Origin: Flavobacteriaceae bacterium
GTDB lineage: Bacteria > Bacteroidota > Bacteroidia > Flavobacteriales > Flavobacteriaceae
Reading direction: 5' to 3'
DNA: 35,533 nt
Assembly: GCA_947461795.1 (NCBI GenBank)
Contig: CANHMG010000014.1
Coordinates: forward strand, 1-35,533
The position numbers and the translations under genes are program-made. The notes under the pieces are model-generated. The model ran no database searches. It worked only from the letters and a program-made list of their open reading frames with translations, and had not been told where the DNA came from. Shown one piece after another: positions 17,228-25,017 of this stretch. Each line of letters opens with the position of its first letter. Position 1 is the first letter of the stretch.

Positions 17228-18056
17228 AGGCATGAAAAGCTAAGATGGGAATCTTGGTATGAAACGCTAGTTTTTTAGACAAACTGATATCGAATATCCG
17301 TTGAAAGAAATTTCTATGATGCGTTGTCATTGCTAACATATTGATATGATATAAGGGAATAAAATCTAAAATCAAGCCTTCTTTATCGTCGCTTTCTATG
17401 CAGTGAAAGGAAACATTATGATTGCCAAACATGACTTTCCAATCCTGAATAATGACGTCCTCTATGGGGTTTTCTTTTGGTTTTACATACAAACAATCCA
17501 CGTGAGAATGAAATATTTTTGAAATGGCTAAAGTTCTTTTTAACGCTTCTATTTCTTCTGTTTTAAATTCGGTAATAAAAAGTATTTTTTTGATGGGTTC
17601 GTATTGACAATCTTCTGGAATGGCGATAACCACCGCATTCGAATCGTTCATCACTCGTTCTGTAGTAGAACCTAAAAAAGTGGCTGCTAAGCCCGTATCT
17701 CCTTTGGTTCCCATCACAATATACTCGGCCGCTTCTTTTTGAGTTAGCGTCATTAAATTATCGGTCAAATCGCCGCTTTCTAGGACATTACTTATTTTCA
17801 CATGCTCTAGCTTGTGTTTGCTAGCGATATCCCGAAGGACAGGTATATGTCCTTTATAATTCTCAAATTGATTCAATTCGGTAAACTCATAAATTTCAGG
17901 TAAATACACAGGCATATCCATATAATTCATCGTTGGATAATCATAGGTATGCAAGGTTACAATTTCAGCATGCGTATTTTTTGCCAAATGCAACGCATAC
18001 ACAAATGCATTTTTAGAAATATCAGAAAAATCGGTTGGGAAAATTATTTTTTTCAT
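17226..18056 (-). CDS. Universal stress protein, tandem UspA domains
   Basis: Two UspA folds in one chain (276 aa). The first begins MKKIIFPTDFSD and carries the nucleotide-loop motif GTKGDTGLAATFLGSTTERV, matching the ATP-binding G-2x-G-9x-G-(S/T) type. The second (from about residue 145, KKILFITEF) lacks that loop and ends with TTHHRNFFQRIFD. I start at 18056 because the domain begins there; the open frame runs 20 codons further but those are unrelated residues. It is probably cytosolic, binding ATP in domain 1 only. Expression under stress is expected from the family. It converges on dnaN and is divergent from mnmE. Confidence 0.88.
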   Translation of the reverse strand: MKKIIFPTDFSDISKNAFVYALHLAKNTHAEIVTLHTYDYPTMNYMDMPVYLPEIYEFTELNQFENYKGHIPVLRDIASKHKLEHVKISNVLESGDLTDNLMTLTQKEAAEYIVMGTKGDTGLAATFLGSTTERVMNDSNAVVIAIPEDCQYEPIKKILFITEFKTEEIEALKRTLAISKIFHSHVDCLYVKPKENPIEDVIIQDWKVMFGNHNVSFHCIESDDKEGLILDFIPLYHINMLAMTTHHRNFFQRIFDISLSKKLAFHTKIPILAFHA

Positions 18057-18183
18057 GAACGTAATTTTTAAAGTTGAAATTGTTTTATTACATAAAGGTA
18101 AGACACTACCCATCAAATTCGTATGATAATTGTCATTTTTAATTGGAACCTACCCTCAAAAAAAAAGCGCTCCCTTTTGAAAA

Positions 18184-18213
18184 TTGTCTACTGATCCTTT
18201 TTACTTACTTTTG
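18184..18213 (+). promoter_or_regulatory. mnmE promoter
   Basis: TTG (18184-18186), a 19-nt spacer, TACTTTTG (18206-18213). The ATG is at 18225, so the transcript leader can only be about 5-8 nt. Confidence 0.7.
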
Positions 18214-18224
18214 CAAAAAAAAGA

Positions 18225-19622
18225 ATGACACATCAAGATACCATCGTTGCTTTAGCCACGCCCTCAGGAGCCGGTGCGATTGCTGTCATTCGAATTTCTG
18301 GAGCGCAAGCCATTACTATTGCGCAAGAGGTTTTTCAATCCATTAAAGGGAAAGATCTTACCCAGCAAAAATCACATACACTGCATTTGGGACATATTAT
18401 GGAAGGTGCGAAGACCTTGGATGAGGTTTTGGTTTCTATTTTTAAAGGCCCTCACTCTTACACTGGTGAAAATACGATTGAAATATCCTGTCACGGTTCG
18501 ACTTTTATACAACAACAAATCATTCAATTGTTGTTGCGAAATGGCTGTAGAATGGCCACGGCGGGCGAATTTACCTTACGCGCTTTTTTAAATGGCAAAC
18601 TCGATTTGTCGCAAGCCGAAGCGGTTGCCGATTTGATCTCTTCGGATAATGAAGCTTCGCATCAAATTGCGATGCAACAGATGCGCGGCGGTTTCTCGAA
18701 TGAGATTGCGAATTTGAGGATGGAGTTGTTGAATTTTGCTTCGCTGATTGAACTCGAATTGGATTTTGCCGAAGAAGATGTGGAGTTTGCAGATCGTACA
18801 CAATTCAATGAATTGATTCAGCGTATTGAATTGGTTTTAAAACGCTTAATCGATTCGTTTGCGGTGGGAAATGTGATCAAAAATGGTATTCCGGTAGCGA
18901 TTGTTGGGGAACCTAATGTGGGGAAATCTACGTTGCTGAATGCCTTGCTCAATGAAGAACGCGCAATTGTTTCTGAAATTGCTGGAACGACGCGGGATAC
19001 GATTGAAGATGAATTGGTGATTGACGGCATTGGTTTTCGATTTATAGATACCGCTGGAATTCGTGAAACGAAAGATGTGGTAGAAAGTATTGGGATTCAG
19101 CGTACGTTTGAAAAGATAGAGCAGGCACAAGTGGTGCTTTATTTAATAGATAACGGGCAACTCATCCTTGATCCTGATCGCCTGAAAGCGTTTCAAGTAG
19201 AACTGGGAAAAATCAAAAACCAATTTCCACTAAAACCATTGCTTGTTATTGGCAACAAAGCGGATGTATTGACCCAAGAACAAAGGGAATCTCTGCAATC
19301 TTCGATTGACAATCTAATCTTAATTTCTGCTAAGAATAAAATCGGTATTGAAGATTTGAAAAACCAACTGCTTTCTTTTGTCAATACAGGAGCTTTACGA
19401 AACAACGAAACGATCGTGACCAATACCCGCCATTATGATTCGTTGCTCAAGGCCCTCGAAGAAATTCAGAAAGTGAAGTACGGATTGCAAACCAATTTGC
19501 CTTCCGACTTGATGGCGATTGACATTAAAGAAGCCTTGTATCATTTCGGGATGATTACCGGACAAGTCACGAATGATGAATTGTTGGGTAATATTTTCGC
19601 GAATTTCTGTATCGGCAAGTAA
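18225..19622 (+). CDS. mnmE: tRNA modification GTPase MnmE (TrmE)
   Basis: With MnmG it installs the cm5/cmnm5 group on wobble U34 of several tRNAs, using methylene-THF. The N-terminal formyl-THF-binding domain begins DTIVALATPSGAGAIAVIR. The helical domain flanks the G domain, which has G1 GEPNVGKS (228-235), GTTRDT (about 254-259), DTAG and NKAD. The C-terminal CIGK (462-465) carries the invariant catalytic Cys. Length (465 aa) is full. The promoter lies directly upstream, giving a nearly leaderless mRNA. A convergent regulator gene ends 27 bp after the stop. Confidence 0.97.
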   Translation: MTHQDTIVALATPSGAGAIAVIRISGAQAITIAQEVFQSIKGKDLTQQKSHTLHLGHIMEGAKTLDEVLVSIFKGPHSYTGENTIEISCHGSTFIQQQIIQLLLRNGCRMATAGEFTLRAFLNGKLDLSQAEAVADLISSDNEASHQIAMQQMRGGFSNEIANLRMELLNFASLIELELDFAEEDVEFADRTQFNELIQRIELVLKRLIDSFAVGNVIKNGIPVAIVGEPNVGKSTLLNALLNEERAIVSEIAGTTRDTIEDELVIDGIGFRFIDTAGIRETKDVVESIGIQRTFEKIEQAQVVLYLIDNGQLILDPDRLKAFQVELGKIKNQFPLKPLLVIGNKADVLTQEQRESLQSSIDNLILISAKNKIGIEDLKNQLLSFVNTGALRNNETIVTNTRHYDSLLKALEEIQKVKYGLQTNLPSDLMAIDIKEALYHFGMITGQVTNDELLGNIFANFCIGK

Positions 19623-19649
19623 CTACTTCCAACCTTACTATCGCTTTAG

Positions 19650-20189
19650 CTATTGTTGTTCTCCCCGCCCCCTGCGTAGCGTTGTCAATTTTGAGGCTAG
19701 CATTTTGCGCTCCAATTCAAACAATTCCTTTTGGTGTTGCTGTGCTGCAAGCAAGTCCGAAACATTGGTCTGAGCGGTTTGGGTGGCTTTCATTTTGAAT
19801 ACTTCATGTCCAGTCACGACTTGTTTCTCGGCGTTGCGTATTTCTAAAAACTCCGAAAGCAATAACTTTCTCGATTGCGCTAGCTGTTTTCTCTGGGTGG
19901 TCTCCATTTTACGCACCAATTGCTGTTGCCGGTATTCGTTTTCGCGCAGCCGCTGTTCGAGGTATTCTTGGGTTGCACCTGGTTCGTCGGTAGCTTGTTT
20001 GTTTTTTGGACTGGCCTCCGCCGACTTCACATAGGCGAGCATCTCGGCAAGCAGTGCCATGGCAGGCGCGGGCAAATCGCGTTTTCCGGAGGAATACATC
20101 GACCATTGGCTTGTACTGACTCCGAGCAACATCGCTGCCTCCTGTTGGGTAATGCCAAGTAATTTAGTGAGGGTGGTTTCTTTTTTCAT
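19650..20189 (-). CDS. XRE-type HTH protein with coiled coil
   Basis: Probable DNA-binding regulator, about 179 aa. The N-terminal third is a Cro/XRE helix-turn-helix: LLGITQQEAAMLLGVSTSQWSMYSSGKRDLP (residues 6-36, shown here as the helix 2 and 3 region). The remainder is Gln/Glu/Lys/Arg-rich and predicted as a long coiled coil (about 65-175), suiting an oligomer. I start at 20189 (MKKET); the frame opens nine codons earlier at 20216, but a TACCTTTG box lies at 20221-20214. The gene is clearly G+C-richer than its neighbours by eye, unlike the A+T-rich upstream region. That region has four TTGTGTGAA-type half-sites, a likely operator for autoregulation. Target genes are unknown. Confidence 0.7.
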   Translation of the reverse strand: MKKETTLTKLLGITQQEAAMLLGVSTSQWSMYSSGKRDLPAPAMALLAEMLAYVKSAEASPKNKQATDEPGATQEYLEQRLRENEYRQQQLVRKMETTQRKQLAQSRKLLLSEFLEIRNAEKQVVTGHEVFKMKATQTAQTNVSDLLAAQQHQKELFELERKMLASKLTTLRRGRGEQQ

Positions 20190-20213
20190 GACTTTAGAGT
20201 TGCTACAGCATGT

Positions 20214-20221
20214 CAAAGGTA
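20214..20221 (-). promoter_or_regulatory. -7 box of the XRE gene
   Basis: TACCTTTG on the minus strand. Transcription would start near 20209, giving a leader of about 20 nt to the ATG at 20189. The first operator half-site (20238-20246) then covers the -33 region. Confidence 0.5.
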
Positions 20222-20237
20222 AAACTATTTAAAAACT

Positions 20238-20314
20238 TTGTGTGAATTATTTTAAAAATATAATTTTCACACAAATCTTGTGTGAAAATTTTTTTTAAAG
20301 AAATTTTTCACACA
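20238..20314. promoter_or_regulatory. Operator-like array of four TTGTGTGAA half-sites
   Basis: Half-sites alternate in orientation: TTGTGTGAA at 20238-20246, TTTTCACACAA at 20264-20274, TTGTGTGAAAA at 20278-20288 and TTTTCACACA at 20305-20314. The middle two form a perfect palindrome with 13-bp arms (20262-20274, 20278-20290) around atc. Same-orientation cores are 40 and 41 bp apart, close to four helical turns. The placement directly upstream of the XRE gene promoter suggests cooperative repressor binding. Confidence 0.65.
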
Positions 20315-20447
20315 GGATTTGTCTTGTTTTTTTGGGGTTTTGGTTGGGCATGAGGAAGATGGTTATAGCAGTAGGCAAGGTTTCTCTTCTTTGTGGGCAC
20401 GGATTATAAATTCGCAATCAGGTTACCAATTCGTTGCTTTTTTTATA

Positions 20448-20627
20448 TCATTTCCCTTTGCGTGCAAAATCGAAAATCGCACCTAAAGCTGCACCAAAAG
20501 CAAGCCCAAGAGCGATACTTTGCGGAACGTTTCCTGACTTATTGCCATAAACCAATCCAAATAAAAGTCCAAGTGCGGCTCCAATACCAATTCCATTTCC
20601 AACATTTCTTTTTTTATTATCAGTCAT
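20448..20627 (-). CDS. Small glycine-zipper membrane protein (59 aa)
   Basis: Short protein with two hydrophobic Gly/Ala-rich segments: GNGIGIGAALGLLFGLVYG (residues 10-28) and SIALGLAFGAALGAIFDF (37-54). They are joined by a polar turn NKSGNVPQ and flanked by a basic N-terminus (MTDNKKR) and tail (ARKGK). G-x-x-x-G spacing is typical of glycine-zipper helices that pack in membranes. There is no signal peptide; an inner-membrane hairpin is expected. Every codon is sensible and the ends are clear, so I consider it real although short. Function unknown. It lies alone between the XRE regulator and the exported rhodanese, with non-coding repeat-like DNA upstream. Confidence 0.75.
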   Translation of the reverse strand: MTDNKKRNVGNGIGIGAALGLLFGLVYGNKSGNVPQSIALGLAFGAALGAIFDFARKGK

Positions 20628-20833
20628 AAATTCTAAATTTAATTATTTTGTTTTCTGAAAATTGGTTGACTATACGATCATCCTTTACCATGACCGCTAA
20701 CGTTGCTTTGCTAGAGCTTTTGGCGGCTTGGAACCGAGTTTTTTCACTAGGAAAAAACGAATTTAGGAAAAAGAAACTAACAATTTACTGAAAACTAGCC
20801 ATGAGATTCAGCATTTGTTATACGCTGGATGTT
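20628..20833. other. Cassette-spacer-like intergenic DNA
   Basis: Non-coding stretch of 206 bp between two small accessory genes. It contains a hairpin, gttttttc (20738-20745) and gaaaaaac (20751-20758) around actag. Edge words are ccgctaacg near 20696 and gttatacgctgg near 20817, which look like imperfect inverted ends. It resembles dispersed separators I associate with small-gene regions of flavobacteria, but only one copy is visible here. Confidence 0.3.
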
Positions 20834-21346
20834 TTATTTATTACAACTTTTGTCTGCCAATGTGCTCATTCCACCTGACATATTTATAATGTCTTTAAAA
20901 CCATTTTGTGTCAAAAGATAGGAAGCTTGTGGACTTCTGTGGCTATGAGAACAATACACAATAATTTCTTGATTTTTATAACGACTAATTTCAGAAATTC
21001 TGTTTTCCAGTTCTTGAATAGGAATATTAATTGCTTTTTTCAAAGTACCAAAATCTGGATCAGCTTTCCCTTCAAATTCTTCGTTTGTTCGAACATCTAA
21101 TAAAATGGTTTTCGGATGCGATTTTATATAAGCACAAATTGAGTTTGGCGTAATACTTTTAAACGTAATTGATGAAGATTTTACCAATTCCATTTGGCAT
21201 TTTGTACATTTCCCAGCTTTGTCAAAAACTGCTTTATCACAATCTAATCCACAAGGCGAACACTGATATTTTCCAATAGTATGTTCACTTGCTGAAAACA
21301 AGGAAAAGCAAAACACGACAAGAAATAATAATTTTAAGGATTTCAT
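20834..21346 (-). CDS. Exported rhodanese with N-terminal Cys-rich metal-binding segment
   Basis: About 170 aa. The signal peptide is residues 1-20; I start at 21346 because the frame's extra 22 N-terminal codons precede it. A Cys-rich segment follows with C29, C32, C36, C47 and C50 (CxxCGxxC then CxxC), like the heavy-metal-binding domains of copper efflux proteins. Residues about 62-165 form a rhodanese domain: LLDVRTNEEFEG, AINIPIQEL, and active-site loop CSHSHRS with C132 as the catalytic Cys. It should move sulfane sulfur in the periplasm. The pairing of a metal-binding knuckle with rhodanese suggests metal-sulfur chemistry. A 9-bp inverted repeat (21450-21458, 21492-21500) lies upstream. 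Unlinked to the sulfur cluster 6 kb away. Confidence 0.8.
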   Translation of the reverse strand: MKSLKLLFLVVFCFSLFSASEHTIGKYQCSPCGLDCDKAVFDKAGKCTKCQMELVKSSSITFKSITPNSICAYIKSHPKTILLDVRTNEEFEGKADPDFGTLKKAINIPIQELENRISEISRYKNQEIIVYCSHSHRSPQASYLLTQNGFKDIINMSGGMSTLADKSCNK

Positions 21347-21449
21347 ATTTTCAATTTTAGTTCGAGATTGCTTTTCAACTAGCCTATCACTAATATATAG
21401 TTCTTCCATCACTACCCATCTTTGTTTGCAGCGAGGACATTGGAATTAT

Positions 21450-21500
21450 TCCGCAAAGTCTGGAGACATTTTCGGAGATATTATAGGAATTCTTTGCGGA
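21450..21500. other. Inverted repeat between two minus-strand genes
   Basis: Arms tccgcaaag (21450-21458) and ctttgcgga (21492-21500) separated by 33 nt. It lies between the stop of the TPR-like gene (21537) and the start of the rhodanese gene. There is no T-run, so it is not a clear terminator. Confidence 0.35.
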
Positions 21501-21536
21501 GCTTGGAGTAACCAAAACTAAGTCTTTAACATCCTT

Positions 21537-22196
21537 TTACAAACTTTTACTTTCAAAAAGTTTCATCATCGCATTGGCTTTATCGAGTTCGCCAATAGAC
21601 TTTAAGGACTGCGCAAATCGGTAGTAGTAAACCGAGTCTAAATCTTGAGTCATTTCAAATAATTGCGCATACCATTTGGCAGAAACTTTTAAATCACCTC
21701 CAAAAAATCGTCTGTCTCCTACCTTTTTTAGCATGTCGACCGATTGATAGCCTTTCTCTAATATCCGTTCAAAAGTACCTCCGACATCAATCGTAACAAA
21801 CTCTTTCTTTTTTTCAATAAACTCAGGATTCGCTTTTATAGGCAATGCTTCTGCAGTTTTTATTGCTGTAGGTGGATTTAACTTTTTGCTATTTACTGTG
21901 GTTTTTAAATACTTTGGCGTTATGATTCGAACATTATTGGGTCCTAAATCGCTTTTACTGATTAAACTCAAATCCGAAACTTCATAGGTGGTAATTCGAC
22001 TTCCAAAATTCATGTTGATACGTTCTTCAACATGATACGAAACAATCTGTTGCATTTTATCCTCCGATTGGATTTCAGAGTTAAGTTGTAGGTTTTCTAT
22101 TTTTGCATTCGAAAGTTGATTTTGACTAGACTGCGCAAAACAGTTTATCGAAAAAATACTTGCGACTGCTATAAAAAAAGGGGCTATTTTTTTCAT
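21537..22196 (-). CDS. Exported TPR-like protein, resembles N-terminus of PorE/OmpA-type proteins
   Basis: 219-aa exported protein; signal peptide residues 1-21, ending NCFAQ. The middle is of low complexity. The last 75 residues read as a TPR pair: LKKVGDRRFFGGDLKVSAKWYAQLF then DSVYYYRFAQSLKSIGELDKANAMM. The same sequence style is found in the N-terminal TPR region of flavobacterial OmpA-family proteins of the PorE type, which sit with PorP/SprF-like partners. Here no OmpA or WD40-like domain follows, so it is a stand-alone version or a remnant. No PorP-like gene is nearby. Function unknown; a periplasmic protein-protein contact role is likely. Confidence 0.65.
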   Translation of the reverse strand: MKKIAPFFIAVASIFSINCFAQSSQNQLSNAKIENLQLNSEIQSEDKMQQIVSYHVEERINMNFGSRITTYEVSDLSLISKSDLGPNNVRIITPKYLKTTVNSKKLNPPTAIKTAEALPIKANPEFIEKKKEFVTIDVGGTFERILEKGYQSVDMLKKVGDRRFFGGDLKVSAKWYAQLFEMTQDLDSVYYYRFAQSLKSIGELDKANAMMKLFESKSL

Positions 22197-22375
22197 AGTA
22201 AATCAAATAAATTCTGTGATACAGTATTGAATCAGAAGCTAATATACTAAGTGCTTCACTAATTGATTTATTTTTTCTACCAATAACTTCAAAAATCGTT
22301 TAAATACAATAATATATCATTAACGCTCTCATTTATTGGTGATTTACAGCGATTTTTGATGTAAGAGAAAAAAGA
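22197..22375. other. Intergenic region without recognised features
   Basis: A+T-rich 179-bp spacer between the endonuclease and TPR-like genes. I see no clear hairpin followed by a T-run and no small gene. Confidence 0.4.
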
Positions 22376-24331
22376 TTATTGCACTATTAATTTCTTTAAA
22401 ATAGTTTTAGAATACGATGTTATTTTCATCAAATAAACACCACTAGATATAGGCAAAGGCAATCGAGTTTCATTAGAAAGTGCAGTTTCTAAAACTAGCG
22501 AACCTGTAATCGTATAAATGGACACTTTACTTTCATTTTGAATACCAGAAATCACCACAAAATCATTCGCAGGGTTCGGATAAACTACAACGCTATCGTC
22601 ACTAAATTGTTGGGTTGACAAGGTTGAAAACCAAGGCTGTCCAACATTTGCACCCCAAATATAATCGGCCAAGTTGGGATAATCTATAAATGGATTTCGA
22701 TTGACTTGCCAAGTATAAATGAAATTGTTACGATTCATTTCAAAATCATCTTTAGGATCGGTTTGATTCCATTGCAATAACAACGCTAAATCACCTAATT
22801 GGCCTACAGTGGTATTTGCTGGATTCCCATTTACGACACTCAAAGCATTGTAACGAACCGCCATATAAAAAACAGCTCGCGCTACATCGCCATGCCAACT
22901 GCCTTGATTCCCTATTGGGCCAAGATACTCGCCGTAATCTTTGTTACCACGTGAGCTATTTTCTGGTCCGTCTTCCGCCCGAATGTGATGTGCATCGGCA
23001 TGTCCTGCCAAAATATCGTTTGCATCTGTAGCAGCCCAGTTATTAATACCATCTGGAATACTTGCAGTTCCATCCGAATAACCTCCACGAGATTGAGGGT
23101 AAATATGTTCTCTATTCCATTTTCCAGTATTAATACCTGTTTCTTGGATATCTAATTTTGAACGTGGAATCTCAGTATACATCAACCAAACTTGATTGCT
23201 ATTCAACGGGTTTTGATCCGCTTTCTTTAAAATCGTTTCCATATCACCATAATTATGAGCATGAACCACAGCTGGATTAGCGATTATATCTTGTAGAGCT
23301 TGTTTAAGAAGTGCGCCTGATTTACCTTCTAATGAATTATAATATCCAACTGGAGCTGTACTTGTAACTATTCCATAGGTTGGATTCAGTGGAGTTCCCC
23401 ATGGTGCAACAACAAAATCATTATCTAAAATTCGAATAATGATATTGTCATTCATTCGAACATATTGTGATGGAATAGTACTCACATTAATCTTCATATT
23501 TTCATCACCTTCATCTATTACATCGTCAACTAAAGTAATTGTCTTTACGGTCGTATTGGTTCCTGTAGCAATCGTAACGGATAAACTACCTGTATAATCT
23601 GAAGTATTAAAATTACCACTTGATAAGGAATAATTAAAAGTAAGTGGAGTTGTAACGTTGGTTTGTGTAGTAAAAGTAATATTCAACGTTTGCCCTTCTG
23701 TATATTCAGTAGCGACAACATTTATTGTTAATCCATTATAGACAAATCCACTTCCATCATTTGTAGCTCCAGGAGTTGGTGTTTTTACTTCATAAGTTCC
23801 ATCATTCTTTCTTTGAATCGATTGAGTGGTTTGAAGGCTATTTAAGTTTTCATCGATCTGTGCGGTAATTCCGAATGTTGTTAGCAATGAAGTAGCCTCA
23901 GTTGGGTCACCAGTTTCATATACCAAAGCGTCAATCAAATTAGTGGTTGTTGCTGCCGTTCCCGCTGGAAAATCAGTTCCATTTCCAAGATAAATCGCTG
24001 CCCCATCGGGACCATTTTGAAAAGCACTGTCGGTAATAATCTTCGCAGGAACTGGCGAAACCAAGCTATTTCCGATAAGCGCCAATCCGTTTAAGTCGGT
24101 GGTTATTCCGTCAAGATCCAAAACATAATAACTTAAATTCGCTTGACTACCAGTGCCATTAAACAACACCAAAACATACCCCGTAAGCGAAAAATTAGGT
24201 GTGGCTGATTTTATTTCTACGAATTGTTTGTCGTTGGTACTGGGTGTATCAGAATCAAACTCGTTGATGACCAACTGAGCATTAGCCAAGGAGCCACAAA
24301 GGATCAAGAATGCGAATAGTATTTTTTTCAT
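22376..24331 (-). CDS. T9SS-secreted endonuclease I with lamin-tail and Calx-beta domains
   Basis: Extracellular DNase/RNase (651 aa). Domain order: signal peptide (1-19); lamin-tail domain (about 20-195, starting LVINEFDSDTPSTNDKQFVEI); Calx-beta-like domain (about 205-310, DDVIDEGDENMKI); endonuclease I domain (about 320-560) with NREHIYPQSRGG, the catalytic His region, then AHHIRAEDGPENSSRGN and GDVARAVFYMAVRY. Last comes a type A T9SS sorting domain (YPNPANDFVVISG, SGVYLMK). Endonuclease I degrades DNA for nutrients or biofilm modification. The catalytic motifs are intact. The lamin-tail and Calx-beta modules are probably stalk or adhesion domains. Monocistronic. Confidence 0.9.
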   Translation of the reverse strand: MKKILFAFLILCGSLANAQLVINEFDSDTPSTNDKQFVEIKSATPNFSLTGYVLVLFNGTGSQANLSYYVLDLDGITTDLNGLALIGNSLVSPVPAKIITDSAFQNGPDGAAIYLGNGTDFPAGTAATTTNLIDALVYETGDPTEATSLLTTFGITAQIDENLNSLQTTQSIQRKNDGTYEVKTPTPGATNDGSGFVYNGLTINVVATEYTEGQTLNITFTTQTNVTTPLTFNYSLSSGNFNTSDYTGSLSVTIATGTNTTVKTITLVDDVIDEGDENMKINVSTIPSQYVRMNDNIIIRILDNDFVVAPWGTPLNPTYGIVTSTAPVGYYNSLEGKSGALLKQALQDIIANPAVVHAHNYGDMETILKKADQNPLNSNQVWLMYTEIPRSKLDIQETGINTGKWNREHIYPQSRGGYSDGTASIPDGINNWAATDANDILAGHADAHHIRAEDGPENSSRGNKDYGEYLGPIGNQGSWHGDVARAVFYMAVRYNALSVVNGNPANTTVGQLGDLALLLQWNQTDPKDDFEMNRNNFIYTWQVNRNPFIDYPNLADYIWGANVGQPWFSTLSTQQFSDDSVVVYPNPANDFVVISGIQNESKVSIYTITGSLVLETALSNETRLPLPISSGVYLMKITSYSKTILKKLIVQ

Positions 24332-24458
24332 AGCATTTTTCTGATTAAGTAAGCAAATATAGCGAATAAGCGTAGCAGAAAAAGGATTGTTGCTGTTAAA
24401 GTGGTGTGATAAAAAAAAAGAACTACAAAATAATTCTTTAAACTCTTACTAAATAATG

Positions 24459-24466
24459 TACTTTTG
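24459..24466 (+). promoter_or_regulatory. -7 box of the J-KTSC gene
   Basis: TACTTTTG, perfect TAnnTTTG. The leader to the ATG at 24541 would be about 70 nt. No clear -33 TTG. Confidence 0.4.
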
Positions 24467-24540
24467 CAAAAATTTTGAAAAACGATGCTATTTTCTAATT
24501 GGCCTCTTTATCAATAGCTATCAATACTTTACCCTTGTTT

Positions 24541-24981
24541 ATGAAAAAAATTGTAGAATACAGAAAACTGTTAAACGTTGAAAAAACAGTAACTTTAAAA
24601 GAATTAAAAACCATTTATCGCAACGCGATGAAAGAAAGTCACCCTGATAAGTTTTCAGGAGACGATGCTGGTTTAAAACAAGCAGAAGAAAACAGTAAAG
24701 AAATTATCGAGGCCTATCACTTCTTAGTAAGCATCAACGCGGAAACGATTGAGCAAGGTTTACCAGAATATAAAGATACGATTGCCAACGCGACGGTAAC
24801 CGACTACAAGTATGAGAACATTCGATTGATTGTTAACTTCTCAAACGGTAGTGTTTACGAGTACATTAGTGTTCCAAAAGCGACCTACATCAAAATGGTG
24901 AACGCTGAATCACCTGCAAGATTTGCAAAACGTCACATCTTTACCGCCTTTCCGTATCGAAAAGTAAGCAACATAGAATAA
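24541..24981 (+). CDS. J-domain / KTSC-domain fusion protein
   Basis: 146-aa cytosolic protein. Residues 1-65 look like a J domain (DnaJ type): YRKLLNVEKTVTLKELKTIYRNAMKE followed by the HPD tripeptide in SHPDKFSGD, the residues that stimulate DnaK ATPase. Residues about 80-146 match the KTSC domain: RLIVNFSNGSVYEYISVP and ARFAKRHIF...YRKV. KTSC occurs in lysyl-tRNA synthetase-associated and phage proteins; its role is unclear. I chose the start at 24541 because the J domain begins there; the frame continues 14 codons upstream with unrelated residues. A palindromic terminator follows directly. Confidence 0.8.
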   Translation: MKKIVEYRKLLNVEKTVTLKELKTIYRNAMKESHPDKFSGDDAGLKQAEENSKEIIEAYHFLVSINAETIEQGLPEYKDTIANATVTDYKYENIRLIVNFSNGSVYEYISVPKATYIKMVNAESPARFAKRHIFTAFPYRKVSNIE

Positions 24982-24987
24982 ATGAAA

Positions 24988-25013
24988 AAGGGTTTGTAAA
25001 TTACAAACCCTTT
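24988..25013 (+). terminator. Bidirectional terminator (J-KTSC and MoxR genes)
   Basis: A perfect 26-bp palindrome: aaagggtttgtaa (24988-25000) then ttacaaaccctt and t (25001-25013), followed by T-rich DNA on both strands. It serves the gene ending at 24981 on plus and the one ending at 25018 on minus. Confidence 0.8.
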
Positions 25014-25017
25014 CTTT

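Noticed and set aside
20628..20833. Integron attC site
   Set aside because: The edge words do not match RYYYAAC/GTTRRRY and there is no integrase in the window.
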